Of a stretch of DNA of 18,393 bases, positions 1 through 6,254 are shown one piece after another. Made by a program: the position numbers and the translations under genes. The notes beneath the pieces are model-generated. The model was not told the origin of the DNA. It searched no databases and was given only the letters and a program-made list of their open reading frames with translations. The DNA is taken from positions 1 through 18,393 of the forward strand of contig JBOHBN010000222.1 in assembly GCA_050698355.1 (NCBI GenBank), in the 5' to 3' direction. Within the stretch, counting starts at the first letter, position 1. Every line of letters begins with the position of its first letter. The DNA comes from JBOHBN01 sp050698355. Lineage in GTDB: Bacteria > Actinomycetota > Actinomycetes > Streptosporangiales > WHST01.

Positions 1-43
1 CGGGTAACCGCTACCGTCCCCTCACCCACGTCGCCGTCCCCCA

Positions 44-156
44 AATGACCACGTTATGCGGGGTTGGTACGCCTTCTCGATGCCTGCAGGCATCGAGAAG
101 GCGTGCTTGGCCTCCAACAGTGCTTGCCTTCCCCAGAGGGAACCCCGGTGGTCATT
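44..156. repeat. Nested inverted repeat around a 36-bp perfect palindrome
   Basis: Positions 69-104 are identical to their own reverse complement over 36 bp, with no loop (centre TGCA at 85-88). Around this lie two further pairs of arms: CGGGGTT at 59-65 with AACCCCG at 141-147, and AATGACCAC at 44-52 with GTGGTCATT at 148-156. The right side also carries a 36-nt unpaired bulge (105-140). No T-run follows, so it is not a plain intrinsic terminator. It fills most of the 202 bp before lipB, where no gene is seen. It could be a dispersed extragenic palindrome, a small non-autonomous element, or a bidirectional transcription stop for an upstream gene outside the window. Confidence 0.8.
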
Positions 157-189
157 CGGGAGGAGGCGGGGCGCGGTAGGGGCGCGGCG

Positions 190-195
190 TAGCCT
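190..195 (+). promoter_or_regulatory. Putative -10 element of lipB (leaderless start)
   Basis: TAGCCT fits the actinobacterial -10 form TANNNT and ends 7 nt before the GTG at 203, so transcription would begin at or very near the start codon. No clear -35 is visible. GGAGG at 196-200 lies only 2 nt before the GTG, too close for a normal Shine-Dalgarno, which favours a leaderless reading. Confidence 0.4.
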
Positions 196-202
196 GGAGG
201 CT

Positions 203-868
203 GTGACCAGTCCACTGACGTACGTGCACCTGGGCTTCGGCGCCGCCGCCGTCCCGTACGAGGACGCGTGGGCGACCCAGCGGGAGGTGCACGATGCCGT
301 TGTGGCCGGAACGCGCCCGGACACCTGCCTGCTGCTGGAGCACCCGGCCGTCTACACGGCGGGCAAGCGGACGACCGCGCTCGAACGGCCGACCGACGGC
401 ACTCCGGTGGTCGACGTCGACCGCGGCGGCAAGATCACCTGGCACGGCCCGGGGCAGCTCGTCGGCTACCCGATCGTGCATCTGCGCGACCCGATCGACG
501 TCGTGGCCTACGTCCGCGACCTGGAGGCCGCCCTCATCGGGATCTGCACCGACCTCGGCGTTCAGGCCGGCCGGGTCGAGGGACGCAGCGGCGTCTGGCT
601 TCCCCCAGGCGACGGCCGGCCGGACCGCAAGGTCGGTGCGATCGGCATCCGAGTGTCCCAGGGCGTCACCATGCACGGTTTCGCACTGAACTGCGACTGC
701 GACCTCGCCGCGTACGACCGCATCGTGCCGTGCGGCATCAGCGACGCGGGCACGACCTCGCTCTCCCGCGAGCTCGGCCGGCCGGTGACCGTCGCGGAGG
801 TGCTGCCGCTCGCCGAGCGGCGGCTGGCGGAGGTGCTCGGGTACGACCGTTACGAGGCCGCTGCGTAG
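203..868 (+). CDS. lipB: Octanoyltransferase LipB
   Basis: Moves the octanoyl group from octanoyl-acyl carrier protein onto lipoyl domains (pyruvate and 2-oxoglutarate dehydrogenase complexes, glycine cleavage H protein), the first step of lipoate synthesis, in the cytosol. The 221-residue product has the family motif RGGKITWHGPGQLVGYP (about 74-90), the active-site lysine K143 in RKVGAIG, and the active-site cysteine C177 in PCGI. The Lys-Cys spacing of 34 equals that of E. coli LipB (K135/C169). GTG at 203 is chosen because the protein there begins at a normal family N-terminus and a TANNNT box sits just upstream; the same frame stays open to an ATG at 56, but that part runs through the palindrome and looks non-coding. 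lipA follows after 40 bp, so the two are probably co-transcribed. Identification is firm; the exact start is moderately sure. Confidence 0.95.
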   Translation: MTSPLTYVHLGFGAAAVPYEDAWATQREVHDAVVAGTRPDTCLLLEHPAVYTAGKRTTALERPTDGTPVVDVDRGGKITWHGPGQLVGYPIVHLRDPIDVVAYVRDLEAALIGICTDLGVQAGRVEGRSGVWLPPGDGRPDRKVGAIGIRVSQGVTMHGFALNCDCDLAAYDRIVPCGISDAGTTSLSRELGRPVTVAEVLPLAERRLAEVLGYDRYEAAA

Positions 869-908
869 GGTTGAGGGTGACCCGTACTCCAGGTGGTGAG
901 GAGTCCAC

Positions 909-1847
909 GTGACGATCGCGCCGGACGGACGCAAGATGCTGCGCCTCGAGGTCCGTAATGCGGAGACCCCGATCGAGCGCAAGCCGCCGTGGATCAAGGT
1001 GCGGGTCAAGACCGGACCCGAGTACAAGCAGCTGAAGAAGCTCGTCCAGGACGAGGGCCTGCACACCGTGTGCGAGGAGGCCGGCTGCCCCAACATCTTT
1101 GAATGCTGGGAGGACCGGGAGGCGACGTTCCTCGTCGGCGGCAACGAATGCACCAGGCGCTGCGACTTCTGCCAGATCGAGACCGGCAAGCCCGACCCGC
1201 TCGACACCGACGAGCCGCGCCGGGTCGCCGACTCGGTGGCGACGATGGGCCTGCGGTACGCGACAGTGACCGGCGTCTGCCGCGACGACCAGCCCGATTT
1301 GGGCGCCTGGTTGTACGCGCAGACCGTACGGGAGATCCACCACCACGTACCCGGGTGCGGCGTCGAGCTGCTCATCCCTGACTTCAACGCCCGACCGGAC
1401 GCGCTCGCCGAGGTCTTCGGGTCCCGGCCGGAGGTGCTGGCGCACAACGTGGAGACGGTGCCGCGGATCTTCCGCCGGATCCGGCCCGGCTTCCGCTTCG
1501 AGCGGTCCCTCGACGTGCTGCGCGCCGCGCGTACGGACGGGCTGGTCACCAAGTCCAACCTCATCCTGGGGCTCGGTGAGGAGCGGCACGAGGTGTCCGA
1601 GGCGATGCAGCTGCTCTACGACGCCGGCTGCGAGCTGCTCACCATCACCCAGTACCTGCGGCCCTCCGAGCGCCACCACCCGGTGACCCGCTGGGTGGAG
1701 CCGCACGAGTTCGACGAACTCGGCGAGGAAGCCCGCGAGATCGGCTTCGCCGGGGTGATGAGCGGGCCGCTCGTACGCTCCTCCTACCGGGCCGGGCGGC
1801 TGTACCGGCAGGCGCTCGACGCTCGGACGATCGTCCCGGTCGCCTGA
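909..1847 (+). CDS. lipA: Lipoyl synthase LipA (radical SAM)
   Basis: Inserts two sulfur atoms into protein-bound octanoyl chains made by LipB, completing lipoate. The 312-residue protein has both iron-sulfur cluster cysteine sets: C55, C60, C66 (auxiliary, sacrificial cluster) and C81, C85, C88 (radical SAM CxxxCxxC). RSSY near the end (290-293) supplies the serine ligand of the auxiliary cluster. GTG at 909 is supported by a GGTGAGGAG purine run ending 5 nt upstream. Oddity: residues 124-133 read CRDDQPDLGA, where the family, as I recall it, has RDDLxDGGA; the Leu and first Gly of that motif are changed. The rest (VTKSNLILGLGE, TITQYLRPS, MSGPLVRSSYRAG) is typical of actinobacterial LipA. 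It lies 40 bp after lipB on the same strand. Confidence 0.96.
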   Translation: MTIAPDGRKMLRLEVRNAETPIERKPPWIKVRVKTGPEYKQLKKLVQDEGLHTVCEEAGCPNIFECWEDREATFLVGGNECTRRCDFCQIETGKPDPLDTDEPRRVADSVATMGLRYATVTGVCRDDQPDLGAWLYAQTVREIHHHVPGCGVELLIPDFNARPDALAEVFGSRPEVLAHNVETVPRIFRRIRPGFRFERSLDVLRAARTDGLVTKSNLILGLGEERHEVSEAMQLLYDAGCELLTITQYLRPSERHHPVTRWVEPHEFDELGEEAREIGFAGVMSGPLVRSSYRAGRLYRQALDARTIVPVA

Positions 1848-1869
1848 CCACCGCGCTCCCCCGCCCCGA

Positions 1870-1885
1870 GCCCCGGGAAAGGGGC
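1870..1885. terminator. Small hairpin between lipA and the DUF4191 gene
   Basis: GCCCC (1870-1874) can pair with GGGGC (1881-1885) around a 6-nt loop GGGAAA. The stem is short and no T-run follows, so it may only weaken read-through from lipA. The next gene appears to have its own -10 element directly downstream, consistent with a transcript boundary here. Confidence 0.25.
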
Positions 1886-1894
1886 CGGATTCCG

Positions 1895-1900
1895 TATCCT
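1895..1900 (+). promoter_or_regulatory. Putative -10 element of the DUF4191 gene (leaderless start)
   Basis: TATCCT matches TANNNT and is followed by 6 nt and then the ATG at 1907. No Shine-Dalgarno sequence lies between, so a leaderless mRNA starting at the ATG is the simplest reading. No convincing -35 is seen. Confidence 0.45.
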
Positions 1901-1906
1901 CGCGGT

Positions 1907-2599
1907 ATGGCCAAGAGCACTCCCGAGCAGCCGAAGCGGCTGCAACAGATCAAGCGGTCCGCGCAGTTCCTCTGGGAGAAGAACCGCGGCGCGTACCTCT
2001 GGGTCGGGTTGGGCTTCGTCGGCCCGATCGTGCTCGGCGTCGTGCTCGGCTTGGCGTTCGGCTACCCGATCTACGGGCCGGTGCTCGGGGTGCTCGTCGG
2101 CCTGACCGTGGCCATGTTCATCTTCGGCCAGGTGGTGCAGAAGGCCGCGTACGGCAACATCGAGGGCCAGGCGGGCGCTGCCGCGGCGGTCCTCGAGGGT
2201 CTGCGCGGCGACTGGATGGTGACGCCCGCGGTCGGCGTGAACAAGGATCAGGACGTGGTGCACCGCGCGGTCGGGCGTCCCGGTGTGATCCTGGTGGCCG
2301 AGGGCTCGTCCCCCCGGGCGTCGCGGTTGCTCGCGAACGAGAAGAGAAAGGTCGCCCGGGTGGTGTTCGACACCCCCATCTACGACCTGCGCTGCGGCGA
2401 CGGCGAGAACGACATCCCGTTGAAGAAGCTGCAGTCGCGGATCATGAAGCTGCCACGCAACCTCACCAAGGACGAGGTGTCCGACGTCAAGCGCCGGATG
2501 CAGGCGCTCGGCAGCGGCGGCGTGCCGATGCCGAAGGGACCGCTGCCCAAGGGTGCGCGGCAGAAGATGCCCAAGACGCCGCAGCAGCCGCGCGGCTAG
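1907..2599 (+). CDS. DUF4191 family membrane protein
   Basis: A 230-residue protein of the actinobacterial DUF4191 family, function unknown, commonly encoded just after lipA (Rv2219 in M. tuberculosis, from memory). A basic N-terminus (1-27, rich in Lys/Arg) is followed by two membrane segments at about 31-52 and 57-76, then a soluble part containing NKDQDVVHRAVGRPGVILVA (112-131), and a Pro/Lys-rich tail (about 203-230). Both termini should lie on the cytosolic side if the two segments form a hairpin. The ATG at 1907 is supported by the TATCCT box upstream. Its TAG stop shares a CTAG with the stop of the convergent glycosylase gene. No catalytic motif is visible. Confidence 0.9.
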   Translation: MAKSTPEQPKRLQQIKRSAQFLWEKNRGAYLWVGLGFVGPIVLGVVLGLAFGYPIYGPVLGVLVGLTVAMFIFGQVVQKAAYGNIEGQAGAAAAVLEGLRGDWMVTPAVGVNKDQDVVHRAVGRPGVILVAEGSSPRASRLLANEKRKVARVVFDTPIYDLRCGDGENDIPLKKLQSRIMKLPRNLTKDEVSDVKRRMQALGSGGVPMPKGPLPKGARQKMPKTPQQPRG

Positions 2600-3510
2600 G
2601 GCGACTGCTGGCCCCCGATCTCTCCGGTGGTGTCCTCGCGGTAGGTGCGGATCAGCACGCCCACCCAACTGCGGTACGGCGACCAGCGCGCCGCGACCTC
2701 GGCCAGCCGCTGCGGGCTCGCATCGGCCAGATCGTACAGCTCGACCATCGACTCGCGCAGCCGCCGCTCGGTCGCGGGGAAGACGTCGGGCGCCCCGGCG
2801 CCGCGGACGAGGATGAGCTCGGAGGAGAACGGCCCGACGCCGTCGAGCCGTTGCAGCTCCGCCTGGGCATCGGGCTCCGCCATGTTCCGCAACCGCGCAG
2901 CCTCCAGCCGTCCGTCCAGTGCGGCCGTCGCGATGCCGCGCAGGCGCTCGAGCTTGACCGGCGGCAGGTCGATGCCGTCGAGCGCCGCCAGCAGCGCCTC
3001 CGGGCCGGGGAACGCGAACAGCTCCACGCCGTTGACCAGCCGGCGTTCGCCGTGGTCTCGCGCGATCCGCTCCTTGATGCCGGCCGCCTGGATGATGCGG
3101 ATGCGGTGACCGATGACCGCCCAGCATGCCGCCTCGTACGGGGAGTGGAAGCACACCGGTCGCAAGCCGGGGTACCGCTCCGCCAGCCGCGCGACGACCG
3201 GGTCGCGCTCGCCGACGGCGGCGAAGCCGCTGCCGTCGATGTCGAGCGACAGGATGCGGGCCAGCTGCTCCCGCACCCCAGGTGGGCACGGCTTCTCGCA
3301 GGTAGTGACCACAGTGCCGTCATCCCGCTGGGTCACCGACACACCCGCCGTGCGCCAGTCGCCCTCGACGGGAAACGCCAGCCGCAGCGGCTGCCCGAGG
3401 CCCTCGCCCGCCGCGCCGCCCCGGTAGCGCGCCGGCGCGAAACCCTCGAGGAAGCGAACGCTGGCGGACAGCGAGAACGGCCCGCGCGGGGTCAACGTGA
3501 ACACGCTCAT
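2596..3510 (-). CDS. AlkA-like DNA glycosylase (HhH-GPD fold), atypical active site
   Basis: A 304-residue protein resembling the DNA-3-methyladenine glycosylase II family, which removes alkylated bases from DNA. An N-terminal AlkA-type domain (about 1-110) precedes the helical HhH-GPD part. The helix-hairpin-helix reads LQRLDGVGPFSSELILVRG (219-237). In E. coli AlkA the following segment is DVFLPDD with catalytic Asp238; here it is DVFPATERR (242-250), so the position appears to hold E248 or T247. I recall other actinobacterial relatives with a Glu in this place, so this may be a separate subfamily rather than a dead enzyme. ATG at 3510 has GAGGCGGG about 7 nt upstream and overlaps the stop of a possible 27-codon ORF (ATGA). 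It lies downstream of a Nudix gene on the same strand, suggesting a repair/nucleotide-pool operon. Confidence 0.85.
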   Translation of the reverse strand: MSVFTLTPRGPFSLSASVRFLEGFAPARYRGGAAGEGLGQPLRLAFPVEGDWRTAGVSVTQRDDGTVVTTCEKPCPPGVREQLARILSLDIDGSGFAAVGERDPVVARLAERYPGLRPVCFHSPYEAACWAVIGHRIRIIQAAGIKERIARDHGERRLVNGVELFAFPGPEALLAALDGIDLPPVKLERLRGIATAALDGRLEAARLRNMAEPDAQAELQRLDGVGPFSSELILVRGAGAPDVFPATERRLRESMVELYDLADASPQRLAEVAARWSPYRSWVGVLIRTYREDTTGEIGGQQSP

Positions 3511-3590
3511 ACGCCCGCCTCGCTTCGCTCGCCGGCCGCATGAGGCACGATCCGGCTGTGCCCTTGTTTCGCTCGCTGACGCTCGCTCAT
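3507..3590 (-). CDS. Possible 27-codon ORF overlapping the glycosylase start
   Basis: An open frame on the minus strand starts ATG at 3590 (MSERQRAK...) and ends in a TGA that overlaps the glycosylase ATG as ATGA, the usual form of translational coupling. The frame contains two blocks of the GCGAGCG type (plus-strand 3520-3532 and 3568-3588), which I associate with low-complexity GAGCGAGCG sequence scattered through some actinomycete genomes. It may be a short coupled leader peptide, or only such a repeat that happens to be open. No database family is recognised. A weak AGGG lies next to the start. Confidence 0.3.
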   Translation of the reverse strand: MSERQRAKQGHSRIVPHAAGERSEAGV

Positions 3591-3629
3591 GACCCTACCC
3601 TGCCGCACGGCACCGACAGTGCCCGGCGA

Positions 3630-4106
3630 TCAGGGACGCCCGTCCTCCAGGTAGACGGTCTGGCCCGTACGCCGCGCGGCCAGGGCCGCGGCCATCCGCC
3701 GGGCGAGGCGTACCGGCAGCACCTCGGGCAGTCCGTCACGGTCGACGAACCGCCAGGACGCGAGCTCGCTCACCTGCAGCACGACCCCGGCGATGTCGTC
3801 GTCGCTCACGAAACCGCCGTCGAATATGAGGGCGAGCGCCTCGGTGCGTGGCGCCGAGGCCGGCACCCAGTCCACGCACAGCAGTCCGCCGACCGGACGG
3901 TCGAGGCCGAGCTCCTCGTGCACCTCACGCCGGCACGCGACCCGCGGCGCCTCGTCCTCCTCGACAACCCCGCCCGGAACGTCCCAGGTGGCCTTGTACG
4001 TCGGTTCGACGACGAGCACCTGCCCGTTCCGGTCGAGAAGCAGAGCCCCCGCCGCGATCCGCTTGCGCGGGAAGGCCGCGTACATCGCGGCCAGGTCCGT
4101 TGCCAC
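3630..4106 (-). CDS. Nudix hydrolase
   Basis: A 158-residue Nudix protein, expected to hydrolyse a nucleoside diphosphate linked to another group (dNTP, sugar nucleotide or cofactor) with Mg2+. The complete Nudix box, GX5EX7REUXEEXGU, spans 46-68 with G46, E52, R60, E61, E64, E65 and G67 in place. The strand before it reads WDVPGG, common in MutT/ADP-ribose-type members, but the substrate cannot be told. GTG at 4106 lies 4 nt after the RDD gene stop, so the two genes are almost certainly co-transcribed; an in-frame ATG at about residue 8 is an alternative start. The glycosylase gene lies downstream on the same strand after a 119-bp gap, which partly holds the possible small ORF. Confidence 0.92.
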   Translation of the reverse strand: MATDLAAMYAAFPRKRIAAGALLLDRNGQVLVVEPTYKATWDVPGGVVEEDEAPRVACRREVHEELGLDRPVGGLLCVDWVPASAPRTEALALIFDGGFVSDDDIAGVVLQVSELASWRFVDRDGLPEVLPVRLARRMAAALAARRTGQTVYLEDGRP

Positions 4107-4110
4107 CCGG

Positions 4111-4548
4111 TCAGAACCGCACGGCGACGGTGCCGGCCGCCCGGTCGTGCAGCCCGCGGTAGTCGCGGTCCATCAGCAGCGCGGGGATGAACACGCACAG
4201 CGAGAAGGTGCGTACGAGCGCACGCAACGGTCCCGGCGGGCCACCGCCGCCGACCCGGACCACGCGGATCCCGGCCACCCGGTGCCCGATCGTGAACCCG
4301 AGCGTGCCGACGAGGAGGATGTGCTCGAGCGCGAAGACCCCGAGGGTGATCCACGGCCCGCCGCGCAACAGGCTGTAGCCGATCGCGCTCGCGATCAGCC
4401 AGTCGATGAACAGACCGCCGATCCGGCGCCCGAGGCTCGGTACCGACCCGCTGCCCTCCTTGGGGAGCCCCAGGCGCTGCCCGGGGTATTCCGACGGCTC
4501 GGCCGCTTCCGGCCCGCCGAGCCACGAGCCGATCGATCGCCTGTCCAC
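4111..4548 (-). CDS. RDD family membrane protein
   Basis: A 145-residue RDD-domain protein, a small integral membrane family of mostly unknown role. A polar N-terminus (1-37) leads into RRIGGLFIDWLIASAIGYSL (41-60) with the family Arg and Asp inside the first membrane segment, a second segment at about 67-85, and the closing HDRAAGT motif (134-140) after a third hydrophobic stretch at about 113-126. GTG at 4548 is preferred because TACGGT, a TANNNT -10, ends 6 nt upstream; an upstream TTG in frame at 4599 would run into the GlnR box. In Mycobacterium an RDD gene (Rv2219A, from memory) lies between DUF4191 and glnA; here it is read away from glnA and heads a minus-strand operon. Confidence 0.88.
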   Translation of the reverse strand: MDRRSIGSWLGGPEAAEPSEYPGQRLGLPKEGSGSVPSLGRRIGGLFIDWLIASAIGYSLLRGGPWITLGVFALEHILLVGTLGFTIGHRVAGIRVVRVGGGGPPGPLRALVRTFSLCVFIPALLMDRDYRGLHDRAAGTVAVRF

Positions 4549-4554
4549 ACTAGA

Positions 4555-4560
4555 ACCGTA
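4555..4560 (-). promoter_or_regulatory. Putative -10 element of the RDD operon (leaderless start)
   Basis: On the minus strand TACGGT ends 6 nt before the GTG at 4548, the spacing of a leaderless actinobacterial promoter. A lone GTAAC half-site (4558-4562) overlaps it, so GlnR bound to the neighbouring box could affect this promoter too. Confidence 0.4.
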
Positions 4561-4572
4561 ACCCGCCGACCC

Positions 4573-4610
4573 GTAACACCGGCGAAACACCCGGGACACG
4601 ACCGGGAAAC
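4573..4610 (+). promoter_or_regulatory. GlnR box upstream of glnA
   Basis: Four pentamers follow the actinobacterial GlnR pattern exactly: GTAAC (4573-4577), GAAAC (4584-4588), GACAC (4595-4599), GAAAC (4606-4610), each separated by 6 nt, so repeats sit one helical turn apart. An extra GTAAC lies at 4558-4562. A candidate -10, TACCGT, is at 4621-4626, which places the box over and upstream of the -35 area, a common activator position. GlnR is the main nitrogen regulator of actinomycetes and is known to act on glnA. Binding is inferred. Confidence 0.85.
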
Positions 4611-4620
4611 GCTCGCTGGC

Positions 4621-4626
4621 TACCGT
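4621..4626 (+). promoter_or_regulatory. Putative -10 element of glnA
   Basis: TACCGT lies 10 bp after the GlnR box and would give a leader of roughly 35 nt that contains the GAGGAG ribosome binding site (4655-4660). No good -35 hexamer is present, as expected for an activator-dependent promoter. Confidence 0.4.
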
Positions 4627-4667
4627 GCTGTCGACGGCAACCGAACGGCACTGGCGAGGAGCCCGCG

Positions 4668-6092
4668 ATGTTCAACAGCGGTGAGGACGTGCTGCGCTAC
4701 GTCCGCGAAGAGGGCGTGGAGTTCGTCGACGTCAGGTTCTGCGACCTGCTCGGCATCATGCAGCACTTCACGGTGCCGGTGTCGCACTTCGACGAGTCGG
4801 TGTTCAGCGACGGGTTGATGTTCGACGGGTCGTCGATCCGTGGCTTCCAGGAGATCCACGAGTCGGACATGGCGCTGAAGCCCGACCCGGCGACCGCGAC
4901 CCTCGACCCGTTCCGCACGGACAAGACGCTCAACCTGAACTTCTACGTGCACGACCCGCTCACCGGCGAGCCGTACAGCCGCGATCCGCGCAACGTCGCG
5001 CGCAAGGCAGAGGCGTATCTCCGCGGCACCGGCCTCGCCGACACCGCGTACTTCGCGCCCGAGGCGGAGTTCTACGTGTTCGACGACATCAGGTTCGAGA
5101 CCAGGCAGAACGCGGGCTACTACCAGATCGACTCGATCGCGGGGGCGTGGAACACCGGACGCGAGGAGGAGCCCGGTAACCGCGGCTACAAGGTTCGGTA
5201 CAAGGGCGGGTACTTCCCGGTGCCGCCGGTCGACCACTTCGCCGATCTGCGCGCCGAGATGACCCGGGAGCTGGAGGCGTCCGGGATCCTCGTCGAGCGG
5301 CAGCACCATGAGGTGGGCACGGCTGGGCAGGCCGAGATCAACTTCGCGTACGACACCCTGCTGCGCTGCGCCGACCGGCTCCAGCTGTTCAAGTACATCA
5401 TCAAGAACGTCGCTTGGCGCAACGGCAAGACGGCGACGTTCATGCCCAAGCCGATCTTCGGTGACAACGGCTCGGGCATGCACTGCCACCAGAGCCTGTG
5501 GAAGGACGGCAGTCCGCTGTTCTACGACGAGCTGGGCTACGCGGGACTCTCCGACAACGCCCGCTGGTACATTGGCGGGTTGCTCGATCACGCGCCCGGC
5601 CTGCTCGCGTTCACCAACCCGACCGCGAACTCCTACCACCGGCTGGTGCCGGGCTTCGAGGCACCGATCAACCTGGTCTACAGCCAGCGCAACAGGTCGG
5701 CGTGCATCCGCATCCCGCTCACGGGCACGAGCCCGGCGGCCAAGCGCCTGGAATTCCGTGTGCCCGACCCGTCGGCGAACCCGTACCTCGCGTTCTCGGC
5801 GATGCTGATGGCCGGCCTGGACGGCATCCGCAACAAGACCGAGCCGCCCGAGCCGATCGACAAGGACCTGTACGAGCTGCCTCCCGAGGAGCACGCGCAG
5901 GTGCCGCAGCTACCGACCTCGTTCGACGCCGCGCTGGACGCGTTGGAGGCTGACCACGAGTACCTGCTCGAGGGTGACGTGTTCACCGCGGACCTGGTGG
6001 AGACCTGGCTCGACCTGAAGCGCACCGGCGAGGTGGAGCCGCTCCGACTCCGCCCGCACCCGCACGAGTTCGAGCTCTACTACGACGTGTAG
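4668..6092 (+). CDS. glnA: Type I glutamine synthetase
   Basis: Makes glutamine from glutamate, ammonia and ATP in the cytosol as a dodecamer; the main entry of ammonia into metabolism. The 474-residue length is normal for the adenylylated GSI-beta type. Motifs: DGSSIRGF (53-60), metal-binding PEAEFYVFD (131-139), GSGMHCHQSLW (268-278), NPTANSYHRLVPGFEAP (317-333) and RIPLTG (348-353). DLYELPPEE (400-408) includes Y402, the expected AMP attachment site used by GlnE, which is also encoded in this window. ATG at 4668 has GAGGAG 7 nt upstream. A GlnR box precedes it and a strong hairpin follows. Confidence 0.98.
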   Translation: MFNSGEDVLRYVREEGVEFVDVRFCDLLGIMQHFTVPVSHFDESVFSDGLMFDGSSIRGFQEIHESDMALKPDPATATLDPFRTDKTLNLNFYVHDPLTGEPYSRDPRNVARKAEAYLRGTGLADTAYFAPEAEFYVFDDIRFETRQNAGYYQIDSIAGAWNTGREEEPGNRGYKVRYKGGYFPVPPVDHFADLRAEMTRELEASGILVERQHHEVGTAGQAEINFAYDTLLRCADRLQLFKYIIKNVAWRNGKTATFMPKPIFGDNGSGMHCHQSLWKDGSPLFYDELGYAGLSDNARWYIGGLLDHAPGLLAFTNPTANSYHRLVPGFEAPINLVYSQRNRSACIRIPLTGTSPAAKRLEFRVPDPSANPYLAFSAMLMAGLDGIRNKTEPPEPIDKDLYELPPEEHAQVPQLPTSFDAALDALEADHEYLLEGDVFTADLVETWLDLKRTGEVEPLRLRPHPHEFELYYDV

Positions 6093-6118
6093 TAGTCGGG
6101 CCACGCGGCCACGCCGTG

Positions 6119-6160
6119 AGGGGCACCTTTATGTCGTGATGGCGACGTGAAGGTGCCCCT
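6119..6160. terminator. Strong hairpin after glnA, bidirectional terminator candidate
   Basis: AGGGGCACCTT (6119-6129) pairs perfectly with AAGGTGCCCCT (6150-6160). Inside, ATGTCG pairs with CGACGT (one G-T wobble) around the 6-nt loop TGATGG, and T6130/G6149 can also wobble, giving about 18 paired positions. Outside, CGT (6115-6117) can pair with ACG (6162-6164). There is no T-run, as is usual in high-GC actinobacteria. It begins 27 bp after the glnA stop. Its right arm is repeated at 7063-7080 without its partner arm. Confidence 0.8.
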
Positions 6161-6187
6161 GACGCGTCAGTGCAGGCTGCGTCGAAC
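6142..6187. repeat. Direct repeat copy A (terminator arm plus phosphatase 3'-end remnant)
   Basis: GCGACGTGAAGGTGCCCC is followed by TGACGCGTCAGTGCAGGC and then GCGTCGAAC. Copy B at 7063-7123 has the same order with one substitution, one single-base gap, one further substitution and about 15 extra bases before GCGTCGAAC. In copy B the second half is the coding 3' end of the alkaline phosphatase gene, so copy A is a shortened copy of that gene end. A third partial copy, AAGTACCCTGACGGGTGAG, lies at 6194-6212. Confidence 0.75.
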
Positions 6188-6254
6188 CCTGGTAAGTACC
6201 CTGACGGGTGAGCGATCCTTTCGGTGCCGTCGACTGCGGTCGACTGGAGTCCGG

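Noticed and set aside
56..202. lipB starting at the ATG at 56
   Set aside because: The added 49 residues are encoded by the palindrome and have no counterpart in LipB proteins.
2645..3543. Plus-strand open frames opposite the glycosylase gene
   Set aside because: No family resemblance or ribosome site; they are shadows of the HhH-GPD gene.
6119..6160. CRISPR-like or attachment-site reading of the repeats near glnA
   Set aside because: Only three uneven copies, no regular spacers and no integrase or Cas gene; the hairpin explains the symmetry.
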